Source of the DNA: Isotricha intestinalis
Taxonomy: Eukaryota; Ciliophora; Litostomatea; Vestibuliferida; Isotrichidae
DNA: 64,000 bases
Assembly: GCA_023807065.1 (NCBI GenBank)
Contig: JAJJLU010003459.1
Location: forward strand, 107,726 to 171,725
Reading direction: 5' to 3'
Numbering within the stretch: position 1 is the first letter of the stretch; every line of letters begins with the position of its first letter. Made by a program: the position numbers and the translations under genes. Below are positions 1 to 11,048 of this stretch, in pieces. The notes below the pieces were generated by a model. It made no database searches and was not told where the DNA came from. It saw only the letters and a list, made by a program, of their open reading frames with translations.

Positions 1-688
1 ATGCAAAAAATATTTAAATAATCAAAAATTTAAATCTTTTATTATTAATTCTAAAGAAATTGAAATCAGAAAAAGAATGAATTTAGGTTAAATTAATTTT
101 AATTGCCCCTATAATTGTTTAATAACAATTTTCTTTAAATTAATATAAAACTAATCATATTATTTAATTTAATATAAGATTTATAATATTTTTAAAATTA
201 TAATTTTCTTTATAAAAGTATTCATACTATCTAAAAGTAAAATTTGATATAAATTAAAAAGTTAATATTAAAATCAAAAATTATTTCCATTATAATTAGA
301 CTTTATAAATTATTAATATTTATTATTAAATATTATTTTTTTTATTAATTATATCAATACATTACTTTAACTGAAAATGAATAATATTATAATTTCATAA
401 AATATTAAATGAAGTTTTAATTAAATAATTTCTACATCCAGACTATAAAAAAGTAAAAATAATAAAATAAAAAAAAAGTTTCAAATTATTCTCAAATAGA
501 ATAACTTTAATTATATTATATAATGCTAAATTTTTAATTAGAATTTTTCAGACATTTCTATTATTAATAAAGCTGAAAATTTTTTTCCAAAAAAATTAAA
601 AGACTAATTAAAACTAGTAAAAAAAATAAAAAATAATAAAAAAAACAATTTACAATAAAATATAAAAAAATTGATTAAAGCACTTCAA
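1..688. other. AT-rich intergenic, no gene seen
   Basis: No reading frame of convincing length or composition is present. A short piece around 50-150 on the + strand could be the 3' end of something outside the window, but it is too short to support. The stretch just upstream of the first gene is nearly pure A with a few T, as upstream of most genes here. Confidence 0.5.
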
Positions 689-1678
689 ATGCATAGAAGA
701 CATTTAACATCTCAACAAAAAAAAGCAATAGCTTTAAGAGGAATAGATATGAAATTAATAAAGAAAAATATAATGAAAGAATTATATTCTTCTTTTAAAA
801 AAGAAAAATATAATAATACATCTAATAATAAATCAAATAGTGAATATTATATAGAACAATATCAAATTAATTATCAAGATTATTTAATGAATATTTTTAA
901 TTCAAAATGTGTTTCAATGATTAATTTTTATGTAAAAGTATCAAAAAATTTTCCTGAAGAATTAAAAAGATATGAAAATTTTTCAAAGAAATTAATTTCA
1001 ATAATTAAAGCATTAATGATGAATGAATTTGAAATAACTTTATTTACTCTTAATATTGATTTTTATGGTTGGTCTAATAAAATCTATAAACCAGAAATAT
1101 ATTTATTATTTTTAGGTTTATATACTAAGCAATTATCAAATAAAAATTGTAATTATTTATTTATGAAATTTAAAGAAGAAAATTGTAATTTTATTAAATG
1201 TTATCAACAATGGGAAAGTTCAATAAAAAAAAAGATTTTTAATTTAATTGAAATTTGTCAAAGATTTAATTTTTTAAATCAACCTCATAATTCTTTTTGT
1301 CAAGTTAATTTTATTGATTTTAATTGTGTTGTTGATAAAATTATAAATTTAAGTCAACCTTATGGAGAAGATAATCAAGGTTCTAATTTAAAAGTTTGTA
1401 TTAGAGAAGAAAATAATTTTTCAAAAGATAATGTTAAAAACAATAATGATTATAACTTTGATAATATTCTTAAACAAAATTCTTCTTTTTTTATACTTGG
1501 AGAAAGTGAAAAAAGTTTAATTCCTATTCAGGATTTAATTAATGATAATATTGATTTTAATGAAAAAAAATTCGGTGATCAATTTCTTTAGTCAAGAAAT
1601 CAATCTTATAATGCATCAAACAATAATAATAATCTAAATAAATTATTTGATTTAAATGATATTAAAAAACAAGTTTGA
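689..1678 (+). CDS. Unknown protein with in-frame TAG
   Basis: I do not recognise this protein. The first ATG in frame is at 689 (MHRRHLTS...), preceded in frame by a TAA at 656. The open frame runs 300 codons to a TAG at 1589-1591, then continues in the same frame for 28 further sense codons of typical Asn/Ser-rich coding composition to TGA at 1676. The first ~220 residues look globular (Phe, Trp and Cys spaced through helical segments); the tail is low-complexity Asn/Asp-rich. The TAG may be the true stop, a nonsense mutation of a Gln codon near a dispensable tail, or readthrough. The next gene starts 150 bp downstream on the same strand. Confidence 0.6.
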
Positions 1679-1827
1679 TGTTTTTTTTATTAAATATAAT
1701 CAATAGAATATAAAATTTAAATTTTTTATATAAATTAAAAATTTAATTTAAAAAAAAAAAATAATATATTTATTTCTTCTTTTTAAGTCTATTTGGTTTG
1801 AAAAAAGAAATTTAAAATTTAAAAAAA

Positions 1828-2979
1828 ATGGAATCAGAATTTGAAAAATTATCACTATCAGATTTTAAACCATCATTTGAAGAATACACAATAAAAACTA
1901 AAATAGAAGAAGATTTAGAAGGAATTAATCTTCCTCAGCCAAGTGATTTAAATCAACTAATATTATTAGACTCAAGGAAATTAATATCATTTGATAAGGA
2001 AAAATATTTATCATTTTTCCAGCCAAATAAAATAATAGATTTATCATCAAATAATCATATTCAAGACACAACAATAAGAAATAGTTTATGTATGTTATTA
2101 GGAGGAATAAATAGTAAAACATGGGATTTAACAAAATATTATGAAAATTTTTCAATGGATGTTGAATCTGATTGTTACTTTGATAATTCAAATAATTATT
2201 CTTCATATATTGAAAAGAATAAATTATTTATTACTTATAATATGAAAAAATTAAGTGAAGTTGATGAATTATATAAAGCTTTAATTGAAGTTGGTTTTAC
2301 TTTTAAAAATGGAGAAAAAAATAGTATATTTAATAGTATTAGAGAAACTGTTATGAATCAAGATAGAATTTGTATAATTGTTTCTGGTTCTGATAATTTT
2401 TGGATTAAAAGTGATAAAAGTATTATTAATGGAATTTCCAATGATATTAAATTAAATAATTATTCTTATTTATTTTTCAATAAAAATTTTATTGAAAAAT
2501 TTATTCAGAAAATCATTCATCATCCAAGATGTTATTTTTGCTTTGTTTCTTCTATGACTTTTAAAAATTTAAAAAAAATTAGAGATGCTCTTGATACTGA
2601 ATTTCCTAAAGAATTTAAAAATAGTGTTATTTTTGATCAAAATACTCATATTAATTTAAATGAAGGAAATAAAAAAGAAAAACCTATTTTTGTTAGAGAT
2701 TTTGATAAAATTAAACACAACTTAAAAACATATCAAAAAATTGATGATTTTGATGAAAGAAATGTTTTGTTTTTTGAAAGTGAAAAAGATAAAGTTAATA
2801 ATACTGAACATAATTCTATTATTATGAATACTTTTTCTGAAAGAAATTTAGAGTTTAGTAAAGAAGAAAAAGAACAATTTGAAAAATATCAAGATAAAAT
2901 TATTAATTATATTGTTAAATTGTTAGATGAATGTAAATGTGATATTAGAGAATATATTAAAAATAATCCTTTAAATTAA
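1828..2979 (+). CDS. FCP1/NIF-like HAD-fold protein, probably inactive
   Basis: 383 residues, ATG to TAA. The general pattern resembles the NIF/FCP1 phosphatase family (HAD fold, which removes phosphate from RNA polymerase II CTD or other proteins): an early hydrophobic strand ending in Asp (LILLDSRKL, near residue 45), a middle strand followed by an SSMT segment where the family has a conserved Ser/Thr (near 240), and a C-terminal strand of the family's NTxxxDDSPxK type that here reads NVLFFESEKDKV. The catalytic DxDxT and the paired late Asp residues are not conserved, so if the assignment is right the enzyme is likely dead. The similarity is distant and rests on my reading of pattern order; a plain hypothetical protein is the alternative. 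Confidence 0.45.
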   Translation: MESEFEKLSLSDFKPSFEEYTIKTKIEEDLEGINLPQPSDLNQLILLDSRKLISFDKEKYLSFFQPNKIIDLSSNNHIQDTTIRNSLCMLLGGINSKTWDLTKYYENFSMDVESDCYFDNSNNYSSYIEKNKLFITYNMKKLSEVDELYKALIEVGFTFKNGEKNSIFNSIRETVMNQDRICIIVSGSDNFWIKSDKSIINGISNDIKLNNYSYLFFNKNFIEKFIQKIIHHPRCYFCFVSSMTFKNLKKIRDALDTEFPKEFKNSVIFDQNTHINLNEGNKKEKPIFVRDFDKIKHNLKTYQKIDDFDERNVLFFESEKDKVNNTEHNSIIMNTFSERNLEFSKEEKEQFEKYQDKIINYIVKLLDECKCDIREYIKNNPLN

Positions 2980-3289
2980 TTTTATTTTTGAAGAACTTTT
3001 TTATGAAAAATATTTTTCTTTTTTAAATTTTAATTTACTTTTAAATTATAAATTAAAATTTTTAATATGGATGATATAAGGAAAAATTTTATTTCAAATA
3101 AATTTCAAATAAAAAAATCAATTATATTAAAAATGGGGCCAAAACAAATTATATAAAAAATTTGGTCTGTTTTCTAATTTTTTTCAAATTCAAATTCTTT
3201 TAGGCAATCTTTAAAAAATTTTTGATAAATTTCTATATAAATAATATTAATAAATTTCAATTTGAAAGAAAAAAATATAAAAAATAAAG
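2980..3289. other. Intergenic, nothing recognised
   Basis: AT-rich spacer after the HAD-like gene. A short GC island near 3134 is not part of any frame I can support. Confidence 0.5.
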
Positions 3290-3528
3290 ATGTTAAATAT
3301 TGAATATCAAAAAAATTTAGATTCAATAAATATATTATTAAATGAATTCAAAAAAAAAGTAATAAATATATGTAAAAGAACAAACAAATAAAATAATAAA
3401 AAAAAGAGAAAAAAGTAAAAAACAAAAAAAGAGAAAGTAAATAATAATAAAATAAAAAAATATTATAGAAATCCTGAAATAAACTCATATTTAAATAATT
3501 CTAATATACATTATTATCAACAATGAAA
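3290..3528 (+). pseudogene. Possible small gene remnant, two in-frame TAA
   Basis: From an ATG at 3290 a single frame reads for 79 codons to a TGA at 3527, interrupted only by TAA at 3389 and 3416. It begins MLNIEYQKNLDS and is Lys-rich in the middle. About eight stops would be expected by chance in DNA this AT-rich, so two is suggestive but not decisive. No family is recognised. It could be a decayed gene or chance. Confidence 0.3.
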
Positions 3529-3539
3529 GCTCAAATTAT

Positions 3540-3785
3540 TAATTAAAAAATTTTTATTTTCAATTTCTTTTTCTAAATCTTTATACAATTCAAAATTTTC
3601 TTCTTTTTTCCTTTCTTCTGTTAATAATTTATTTTCATTTTCTTAATCTTGTGTATTATTTTCTTAATTATTATTATTTTCTTCTTTAGAATTATCTTTT
3701 AATTTAATTTAATCTACATTATTTTCTTCTTTATTTATTTCTTTTTTTGATATATATATAATTTTTCTTTATTACCTTTAAATTT
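3540..3785 (-). pseudogene. Possible Glu/Asn-rich gene remnant, three in-frame TAA
   Basis: Read on the minus strand, about 75 codons show strong coding-type composition (Glu, Lys, Asn and Leu codons, purine-rich coding strand) and would be coiled coil near the end (LLTEERKKEENF, LYKDLEKEIENK). Three TAA codons interrupt it, each between polar residues where Gln would fit. No family recognised. It faces the remnant on the other strand tail to tail. Confidence 0.35.
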
Positions 3786-3930
3786 GATTAAAGTTAAAAA
3801 ATAATGAAAACATAATCATTATTTATATAATATATATAATGTTTTTTTTAATTTAAATGTTTTTAATACAAATAAATAATAACATCAAAATATAAAAAAA
3901 TAAACATTTATTTCCTACACTTACATTATT

Positions 3931-6342
3931 TTACAGATTTTTATTTTGTGTTCTTTTTATTTTTAATAAATCTTCAATTTCATCTCCTCTTTCTTCAATA
4001 TTTCTTTTTACACAATTAATTATTAAAGAATTAAGAGAATTAAATATTTCTTTATTATAATTATTCTCATTGATTATATATTTTTTATTTTTATGTTTTT
4101 CTATATTTATACTTTTTATTATTTTTTCAATATCAAATGAATTATAATTTTCTTTATTAACAGGATAAAAACCATATATTAAATAAAAAGTTATTATACC
4201 AATATTCCAATAATCTACTTTATAATTACATTTTTTATAATAAATAATTTCTGGACAATCGAAATTATAATTTTTTTTTTTTTTTTTAATAAAAGAATTA
4301 GGTTCAAATAATAAATTTAAATGTGCTTGATTAGTATTTGTAATTAAAATTTGTTTATAATCATTAATAATAATGAATTCTGGAATTAAATTAGAATGAA
4401 TAATTCCAATATTATGTAAACTTTTAATTCCTTTATATAATTGTTTAATTAATTCATATTTTTCTTCAATATTATCATTTATCGCATAAGAAATATTATC
4501 TCCATTAATATGTTCAAAAATAATATAAATTTTTTCATGATCTTCAAAAACATTTTCTATATTAATTATATTTGGAAAAGTTATATTTGAAAGTAATTTT
4601 GAAATTTCAATTTCTTCAATTAATTGTTTCATATGATTTTTTAAATTTTCTTTATTAATAATTTTAATATAAAATTTTTCTGAATTTTCTAATTCATCTA
4701 ATTCTTCTAATCTAGAACTTTTAATTTTAATAATTGTACTTTCACTAAAATCATTTTTTCTTCCTAAATAAATAGAATAATATCTATTTTCTATAATAGG
4801 TTTATCAATAATAAATTGTCTATGAAAATTAAAATTTCCTAAAAGACAATTTAATTGATAAATAAATTTTTCTCTATTTTGAAAAGAATAGAAATATAAA
4901 TGATAAATAATTTGTTCACTATAACTTAATTGACTAATTAAAATTAAAGGAAAAAGAAGTTTATTTTTATATTCTTTTTGATCAGGAGGTAAATTATAAA
5001 ATAGTTTAGAAATAGGAATAATAACTTTATAATTTTTAAAATTATCTTCAATAATAAGAAAAGTTTCAAATACTCTAATAATAATTTCATTAAGAATTGT
5101 ATCATCATTTAATGAATAATATATAGAATTAAAAACAGGATAAAAAACATCTTTTGGATAAATTTTTATTTTTTGTTCTCCTTCAGATTTTAATCTTGTT
5201 GTTGTTTTAACAAATGATAATGTTAATTCTTTAGTTTTACTTTTTATTGCTTTTTTATTGGAATTAAATTTTGAAATTGAATTTTTTTTTGGAAAATAAA
5301 TTCTTCTTTTTAATTGAGATAATAAATCATCTTTCATTGAATGAGAAAAAGAAAATTTAACTCTTGTTTTTTTTATATCTTTTGATAATTTTATATGAGG
5401 TTCTTCAATTGTAATACTTTTTATTGGAGATTTTTTTTTACTATTATTTCTTAATATTGAATTTAATCTTATAGCTGTTTTATTATTATATTTAGAATTT
5501 ACAAATTTAGTTGAAATAAATTTATTTAATGTAAATTTATATTTTACACATATTACATCTTTTTCAAAGTTATTTAATTCATCTAATGAATCATCTTTTT
5601 CTATTATCATTATTCCTTGTTCTTGAATTAATTTAACATTATATTTTTGATTTAAATATTCTATTAAATCATCTGTTGGAGGAATTATTTCAAAATTTTC
5701 ATATATATGTTCATGATCTAATAATATTATTGATGATTTTTTTACATTTAAGTCCAGTGTTAAATTATCACATGCGTCAAATATATCTTTTTTTCTAAAT
5801 AAGGAAAATAATAATGAGAAGATAAATAAAAAAAATAAATTTGAATTTTTTTCTCTTATTTTATATATAAATTCTTTTTTTTTTAAAAATTTTTTATAAC
5901 TGAATATATCAAATATAAATTTCTTAATATAAATTAATTTATCTGAATTTCCATTATGATGATGAATATGATAATATAAAACATTAATATCATCACAATA
6001 AATTATTTGATCATTTGTATAATCAAAAAAATCAATAAAAAGTTTAAATAAATTTTTTAATGAATAATACATTATTGAAAGGAAAGTATCCACAAAAATT
6101 TTTTTTGTAAATCCTTTTATATTTCCATTTCTTCTTTTTAATAATAATTCATAAAATTTTTCTCTTATTAAATAAGGTATATTTGGAAATAAAAAAAGAA
6201 AAACTTCTTTAGAAAAACTACATTTTGAATTTACTGAATCATAAAGTATATTTAAATAAGATTCAAATTTTTGTTTATTTATTTTCGAATTATGAAAACT
6301 TATATAATCAAATATAATTTCTCCATTTGTTTTTGAAGACAT
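3931..6342 (-). CDS. EF-hand/PH-like pseudokinase
   Basis: 803 residues. The N-terminal ~150 residues resemble paired, largely degenerate EF-hand-like helices. Residues ~395-500 look like a PH-type beta domain. Residues ~505-795 are a protein kinase fold: the VAIK-type Lys is kept (FYIKIINKE), but the catalytic HRD is replaced by HSN (GIIHSNLIPE) and DFG by a segment without Asp (LITNTNQ), while a later KVDYWNIGI matches the kinase F-helix motif. It should bind a partner or regulate rather than phosphorylate. Domain order and several stretches match the intact kinase at 40199-42391, so the two are paralogues. The next gene upstream on this strand is 119 bp away; no sign of co-transcription. 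Confidence 0.75.
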   Translation of the reverse strand: MSSKTNGEIIFDYISFHNSKINKQKFESYLNILYDSVNSKCSFSKEVFLFLFPNIPYLIREKFYELLLKRRNGNIKGFTKKIFVDTFLSIMYYSLKNLFKLFIDFFDYTNDQIIYCDDINVLYYHIHHHNGNSDKLIYIKKFIFDIFSYKKFLKKKEFIYKIREKNSNLFFLFIFSLLFSLFRKKDIFDACDNLTLDLNVKKSSIILLDHEHIYENFEIIPPTDDLIEYLNQKYNVKLIQEQGIMIIEKDDSLDELNNFEKDVICVKYKFTLNKFISTKFVNSKYNNKTAIRLNSILRNNSKKKSPIKSITIEEPHIKLSKDIKKTRVKFSFSHSMKDDLLSQLKRRIYFPKKNSISKFNSNKKAIKSKTKELTLSFVKTTTRLKSEGEQKIKIYPKDVFYPVFNSIYYSLNDDTILNEIIIRVFETFLIIEDNFKNYKVIIPISKLFYNLPPDQKEYKNKLLFPLILISQLSYSEQIIYHLYFYSFQNREKFIYQLNCLLGNFNFHRQFIIDKPIIENRYYSIYLGRKNDFSESTIIKIKSSRLEELDELENSEKFYIKIINKENLKNHMKQLIEEIEISKLLSNITFPNIINIENVFEDHEKIYIIFEHINGDNISYAINDNIEEKYELIKQLYKGIKSLHNIGIIHSNLIPEFIIINDYKQILITNTNQAHLNLLFEPNSFIKKKKKNYNFDCPEIIYYKKCNYKVDYWNIGIITFYLIYGFYPVNKENYNSFDIEKIIKSINIEKHKNKKYIINENNYNKEIFNSLNSLIINCVKRNIEERGDEIEDLLKIKRTQNKNL

Positions 6343-6461
6343 TATATTTTGAAAAATATATTATTAAAAAATAAAAGAAAAAACAATAAAAAATTGCTTA
6401 TAAATTTTTATTATAATTTAATTATTATTTCATATTAATGAAAAAATTCTAAAAGACCAAA

Positions 6462-9400
6462 TTACTCTTCTACTTCTTCTTCTTCATCATCATCATTATC
6501 ATTATTAATATCAATTACATTTACAAAAGCATTTTTAAAATATTTTCTATAAGATAAATCAATAAAGCTATTTAAAGCTTTATTATATTCAATATCATTT
6601 AACTCAAAATCATTGGAAATTTTTTTAATTATTTTTTGACCAAATTTATCTAAATATAAACAATAATTAGTACTAACTAAAAAGCTATTTAAAAAAAAGT
6701 AAATTCTTCCTTCTTTTAATAAAAGAAAAGGAGTATTATTTCCATTACAAATAATATTATGATATAATGAACTATTAATTTTTCCATTATTTATCTTTAT
6801 ACCACATTTCCTTTTATTACAAAATTTTTTTCCACATATTAAACAGATAAAAGAATCTGAATATATCTTTCCACAATTATCACATTTAATTGAATTATAT
6901 TTTGAAATTAATGATAATAAATTTTTTGGTAAAGAAATAAAATTAAATGTTATCTTAACTCCTAAGTTTAATAATTTTTTTGGGATTAATATATTTTCTG
7001 TAAAGAAAAATATAAAATTTTTTAATTTTTCAAATAACAAATCTAAAATTTCTTTTTTAGGTAAAATTGTTTTAAATAAATTTATGTTTTGATTTTGTGT
7101 TAAATTATTATTGAAAATTATATTGTTTAATGATTCATTTTCTGGATAAAAATCATTTATTAACATTTCATTTTCTTTTTCTTCATATTCTTGAGTCAAA
7201 ATCATTTTTGAAATTTTTATTTTGTTTATAAGATTTATTATAATATCTTTTAAGTTTGAAGAGTCATTTAATTCTTTTTTATATTTTTCTAATGTTACTT
7301 CTTCAATAAATTTTTCTTGATTAAAATTTAAATTATTTCTATAAAATATTGATTTTATTAAAAAAGATAATGAATTATATGTTATAAATAAACTGAATAA
7401 ATTTTTTTCAAAAATAAAACTATCTTTTTCAAATAAAAGTATAGTTAAAAACAATATTTCAGAAATTATTTTATCTATTTTATTTTTAAATATATCTTCA
7501 CTTAATATTTCTCCATTTTTTAATTGTTTTATTAATTCAATAAATCTATTAATTAAGTATGATGTATACTTAATTTCTTTTATTTTTAATAAAAATCTAA
7601 AAGATAAAAAGAAATTTCCCCAAATTCCAATTTCTTGTTGTTTATTATTAGTTATATTATAATAATAAAAGAAATTATGAAATTCATGAATTAAAAATTT
7701 ATAATTTTTGATAAAATCATTTTCTGAATTTAAATCTTTTAATAAAATGTTTTTTCTATTTATATCACTTAAAATTCCCTCCATTAAATTTTTACAAGAT
7801 TGAATAATTACATTATCATTTTGTTCAACATAAAAATTATTCAAAATTTCTTCTTCTTTATTTTTATCATCACACATTAAATCTAAATTTTCTATAGAAA
7901 TTCCCTTAATATAATTTCCAAAATTATTAGATTGAAATAAAGAAGGAATTAAAATATTTCCTAATTTTTTACATAAAGGACATTTAAAACCTTTTTCGAG
8001 TGTGTGAATAAATAAATCATTATAACATTTAATATGAATTATATGATTACAAGTTAATAATCTTATATTATAATCTTTATTGTTTTTAATAATAAATTTT
8101 GAATTATATTCTTCGTATGAAGGCTCTTTTGTGATTTTTTCATATTCCTTTTTTAAACTTATTTCTTTTGAATTATATATAAATTTATCATATGCAATCA
8201 TTCCTAATAAACCAAATGGATTGTTTAAAAAATCATTTTCATCTATTTTTTTTTTACAATAAACACAAGTTTCTTTTAAATTATTATTTATATCTTCAAA
8301 GAGATCCTCGAAGATATCTTTATTTTTATTGGTAAAATCTTCTATTTTCTTTTTAAATTTTTCTTTTATTTTTAGACTTGTTTTTGTTTTAAGAGGAATA
8401 CCATTTTCTATATTTTCTTCTTTTTCTTTAATATTTACATTAAAAATATTTGAAATTTGTATTTTAAGATATTCACAACTTTTTTTTTCAGTGTCATCTT
8501 TTATATTCTCTAAAATTTCAATTAATTTTGAACTTTCAGATTTTAAATAATCACATATATTTTTATATTTTTCTTCATTTCTTAATAAAGATTCATTAAA
8601 ATCATTTTGAATTAAATGTAATAAAATTAAAATAAATTTTGTGAAAGAAACTGAGAAAAATGATTTTAAAAAATTGAATTGTTTTTCTTGAATTAATGCT
8701 TTGTGAAATCTAATGATAAATTCTAAATTATTTTCTGTGAAATAGAAATTATAATAACAGTTAAGATTCAGTTCTTTTTGAATTGAAATATTTTTATAAA
8801 AATATGTATTAATAATATTTATTTCATTTTTCTTAAAATCCATTATATATTTTTCAGCTTTTGAACTTTCAAATGGATTAAAAATATAATTTAAATCAAA
8901 ATTATTTAAATATTTGTTTTTAATTGAAAATTTAATTTCTTGAGCTTGTGATTTTTTTTGATCTGTCAATTCATTTATAATATTTGATAATTCATCAATA
9001 TCTTGAATAAAAAATTTTTTAAATCCTTTTATTAATTGATTATAAGTGATTAAGTTGGAAGAAGATAGAGTTAAATGAATTAATATTTCTTTTTTTAAAT
9101 CTAATATATTTTCTTTTTCAAAATTATAAATACATTCAACATCTTCATCCAGAATTTTATTTTTTGCTAAATTCTGAAAAGGGTCTGTAAATAAAATAAT
9201 CATTGAAGTATTATCTCTTAAAATTTTAGTAATAAAATTTAAGATTTCTGAATTTAATCTTGTATATTTATAGAATTTATCTTCATAACACCAATATAAT
9301 TGTTCGTTTGATAAATCTTTATTTTTATATATACATTCATTAAAATCTTCATGTGAATCATTAACAGAACATAATTCTAAAATTTTATCAATTGATAAAT

Positions 9401-11048
9401 AAGAAGAATTATCTTTTAAAGAAAAAATATATTTAAAAAGTGTTATATCATATAAATAATAATTATAATTAAAATCATAATAATACTGAGTATAATAATT
9501 CATTCTTTGACCATAATACACCCAAAAATTAAATTGGATTGAATTAATAAAACCAAAGAATTTAAATAAATCTTTAATTATTCTTTCAGTGATTATTTTT
9601 TGGTCTTTCATCAGATTCATTGCATAATTAATAGAATATAATAAATTTGTATGATGTTTCATTGAATAGATAAAGCAAAATTTATTCAAAAAAATAGATA
9701 AAAATCTATGTAAAGTTATATGAAAGGAGTATTCATCTTTATTTAAAATTTGAATTGGATTTGTGATTTTTACAGCAAAATAATTTAATAATGTTGTAAC
9801 ATTTTCAATATTATCTGAATCAAATATATTTATTAATAAATCAAACAATTTAATTAATATAATTTCAACATTAAGAAGTTTTGAATTAAATCCTTCTCTT
9901 ATAAAAAATTCTGAAATTTGAAAATAATTTGAATTATGTATTATCCAAGCTATATCAATAATTGTTTTATATATATTAATATTTTTTCCAATTTCTTTAT
10001 ATGAGCATGGCTTAATTAAATAATGAATATCACAATAAATTTTAATTAAAATTTTATAACAAACATCCAAATTTTGTTTTTTATAAGCGTTAATAAAAAG
10101 AGTATAAATATTTTCAAAAGCTTTTGTTAATAAATTTAAATTTTTTGATATTATAATACTTACTTCATCACTTATTACTTGTATAAAAAAACCATCCAAA
10201 ATTTCTGAATGATTTCCAATAATTTTATCATATTTTGCAAAAAATATTAATCCCATTTGTGTTTTTAATTTATAATCTTTTAAAAATAAAAATAAAATCC
10301 TATCATTCTTAATTTGAGAATTCCATACACTTAATAAATTACTAATAAAAGGACAACAACAATCATGTAGTGCATTTTGTTCAATTAATTTATTTTCATT
10401 TTTACAATAATTAAAACAAAAATGTTTAGTTTTTTCAGAAAAATTCATTAAAAAAATTTTAGAAACAATATGTAAAATAGCTAAATTATTATTACAAATA
10501 TCATGAATAAAATTAAGAAAAAAATTAAAAACTACATTAAAATCATGAAGTAGATAATTATTATTTTCATAATCTAAAATATAAGAATTAAATGGAGTGA
10601 CAATTTCTTCGATGACATTTTTAATATTATTAATAGTATTATCATCAAAGCAACTTTTAATATATTGATCAATATCATTATCATTATTAAAAATACCTGA
10701 ATGTTTAGAACAAAAACTCTTTTCATTCCAAGCATCAGGATCACCACAATCACAACACCCAGAAACATTATTTTTATATTTTAATTGATGACCTATATGT
10801 TTTTCCTTACTGTTTTCATAACATTCGATACATATTATACAAGTTGAATCTTTTCCACAATTTTTACATTCCCATCCTCCTACATTTGATAATTTTTTTG
10901 CGCAAATTTGATTCGATTCTTTTTCTTGGGTTTTTAAATATTTAAAAAAGGAATCATCTGGAATATTATACGAAAAAATTTGGGAAAATTTTATAAATGA
11001 CTCTTTCAATTTTTGTAATAATAATAATGATGTTTCTTCCATTTCCAT
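6462..11048 (-). CDS. UBR1: UBR1-type N-recognin E3 ubiquitin ligase
   Basis: 1528 residues in one intact frame. A UBR box (residues ~48-118) carries the Cys/His cluster that binds destabilising N-termini, including SGCCDCGD and the closing FCSKHSG. A RING-type cluster lies at ~920-1025 (CVYCKK, LTCNHIIHIKC, CPLCKK). A C-terminal zinc-binding cap (~1385-1490; CDNCGK, CLICGKKFC, KRKCG) matches the UBR autoinhibitory region. The tail is acidic. The order UBR box, long helical middle, RING, cap is that of yeast Ubr1 and animal UBR1/2; the length is somewhat shorter than the usual 1750-1950. Expected role: Arg/N-degron recognition and ubiquitination in cytosol and nucleus. The antisense frames inside this gene are shadows. 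Confidence 0.9.
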   Translation of the reverse strand: MEMEETSLLLLQKLKESFIKFSQIFSYNIPDDSFFKYLKTQEKESNQICAKKLSNVGGWECKNCGKDSTCIICIECYENSKEKHIGHQLKYKNNVSGCCDCGDPDAWNEKSFCSKHSGIFNNDNDIDQYIKSCFDDNTINNIKNVIEEIVTPFNSYILDYENNNYLLHDFNVVFNFFLNFIHDICNNNLAILHIVSKIFLMNFSEKTKHFCFNYCKNENKLIEQNALHDCCCPFISNLLSVWNSQIKNDRILFLFLKDYKLKTQMGLIFFAKYDKIIGNHSEILDGFFIQVISDEVSIIISKNLNLLTKAFENIYTLFINAYKKQNLDVCYKILIKIYCDIHYLIKPCSYKEIGKNINIYKTIIDIAWIIHNSNYFQISEFFIREGFNSKLLNVEIILIKLFDLLINIFDSDNIENVTTLLNYFAVKITNPIQILNKDEYSFHITLHRFLSIFLNKFCFIYSMKHHTNLLYSINYAMNLMKDQKIITERIIKDLFKFFGFINSIQFNFWVYYGQRMNYYTQYYYDFNYNYYLYDITLFKYIFSLKDNSSYLSIDKILELCSVNDSHEDFNECIYKNKDLSNEQLYWCYEDKFYKYTRLNSEILNFITKILRDNTSMIILFTDPFQNLAKNKILDEDVECIYNFEKENILDLKKEILIHLTLSSSNLITYNQLIKGFKKFFIQDIDELSNIINELTDQKKSQAQEIKFSIKNKYLNNFDLNYIFNPFESSKAEKYIMDFKKNEINIINTYFYKNISIQKELNLNCYYNFYFTENNLEFIIRFHKALIQEKQFNFLKSFFSVSFTKFILILLHLIQNDFNESLLRNEEKYKNICDYLKSESSKLIEILENIKDDTEKKSCEYLKIQISNIFNVNIKEKEENIENGIPLKTKTSLKIKEKFKKKIEDFTNKNKDIFEDLFEDINNNLKETCVYCKKKIDENDFLNNPFGLLGMIAYDKFIYNSKEISLKKEYEKITKEPSYEEYNSKFIIKNNKDYNIRLLTCNHIIHIKCYNDLFIHTLEKGFKCPLCKKLGNILIPSLFQSNNFGNYIKGISIENLDLMCDDKNKEEEILNNFYVEQNDNVIIQSCKNLMEGILSDINRKNILLKDLNSENDFIKNYKFLIHEFHNFFYYYNITNNKQQEIGIWGNFFLSFRFLLKIKEIKYTSYLINRFIELIKQLKNGEILSEDIFKNKIDKIISEILFLTILLFEKDSFIFEKNLFSLFITYNSLSFLIKSIFYRNNLNFNQEKFIEEVTLEKYKKELNDSSNLKDIIINLINKIKISKMILTQEYEEKENEMLINDFYPENESLNNIIFNNNLTQNQNINLFKTILPKKEILDLLFEKLKNFIFFFTENILIPKKLLNLGVKITFNFISLPKNLLSLISKYNSIKCDNCGKIYSDSFICLICGKKFCNKRKCGIKINNGKINSSLYHNIICNGNNTPFLLLKEGRIYFFLNSFLVSTNYCLYLDKFGQKIIKKISNDFELNDIEYNKALNSFIDLSYRKYFKNAFVNVIDINNDNDDDEEEEVEE

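Noticed and set aside
1925..2206. Minus-strand frame inside the HAD-like gene.
   Set aside because: Shadow of the plus-strand gene.
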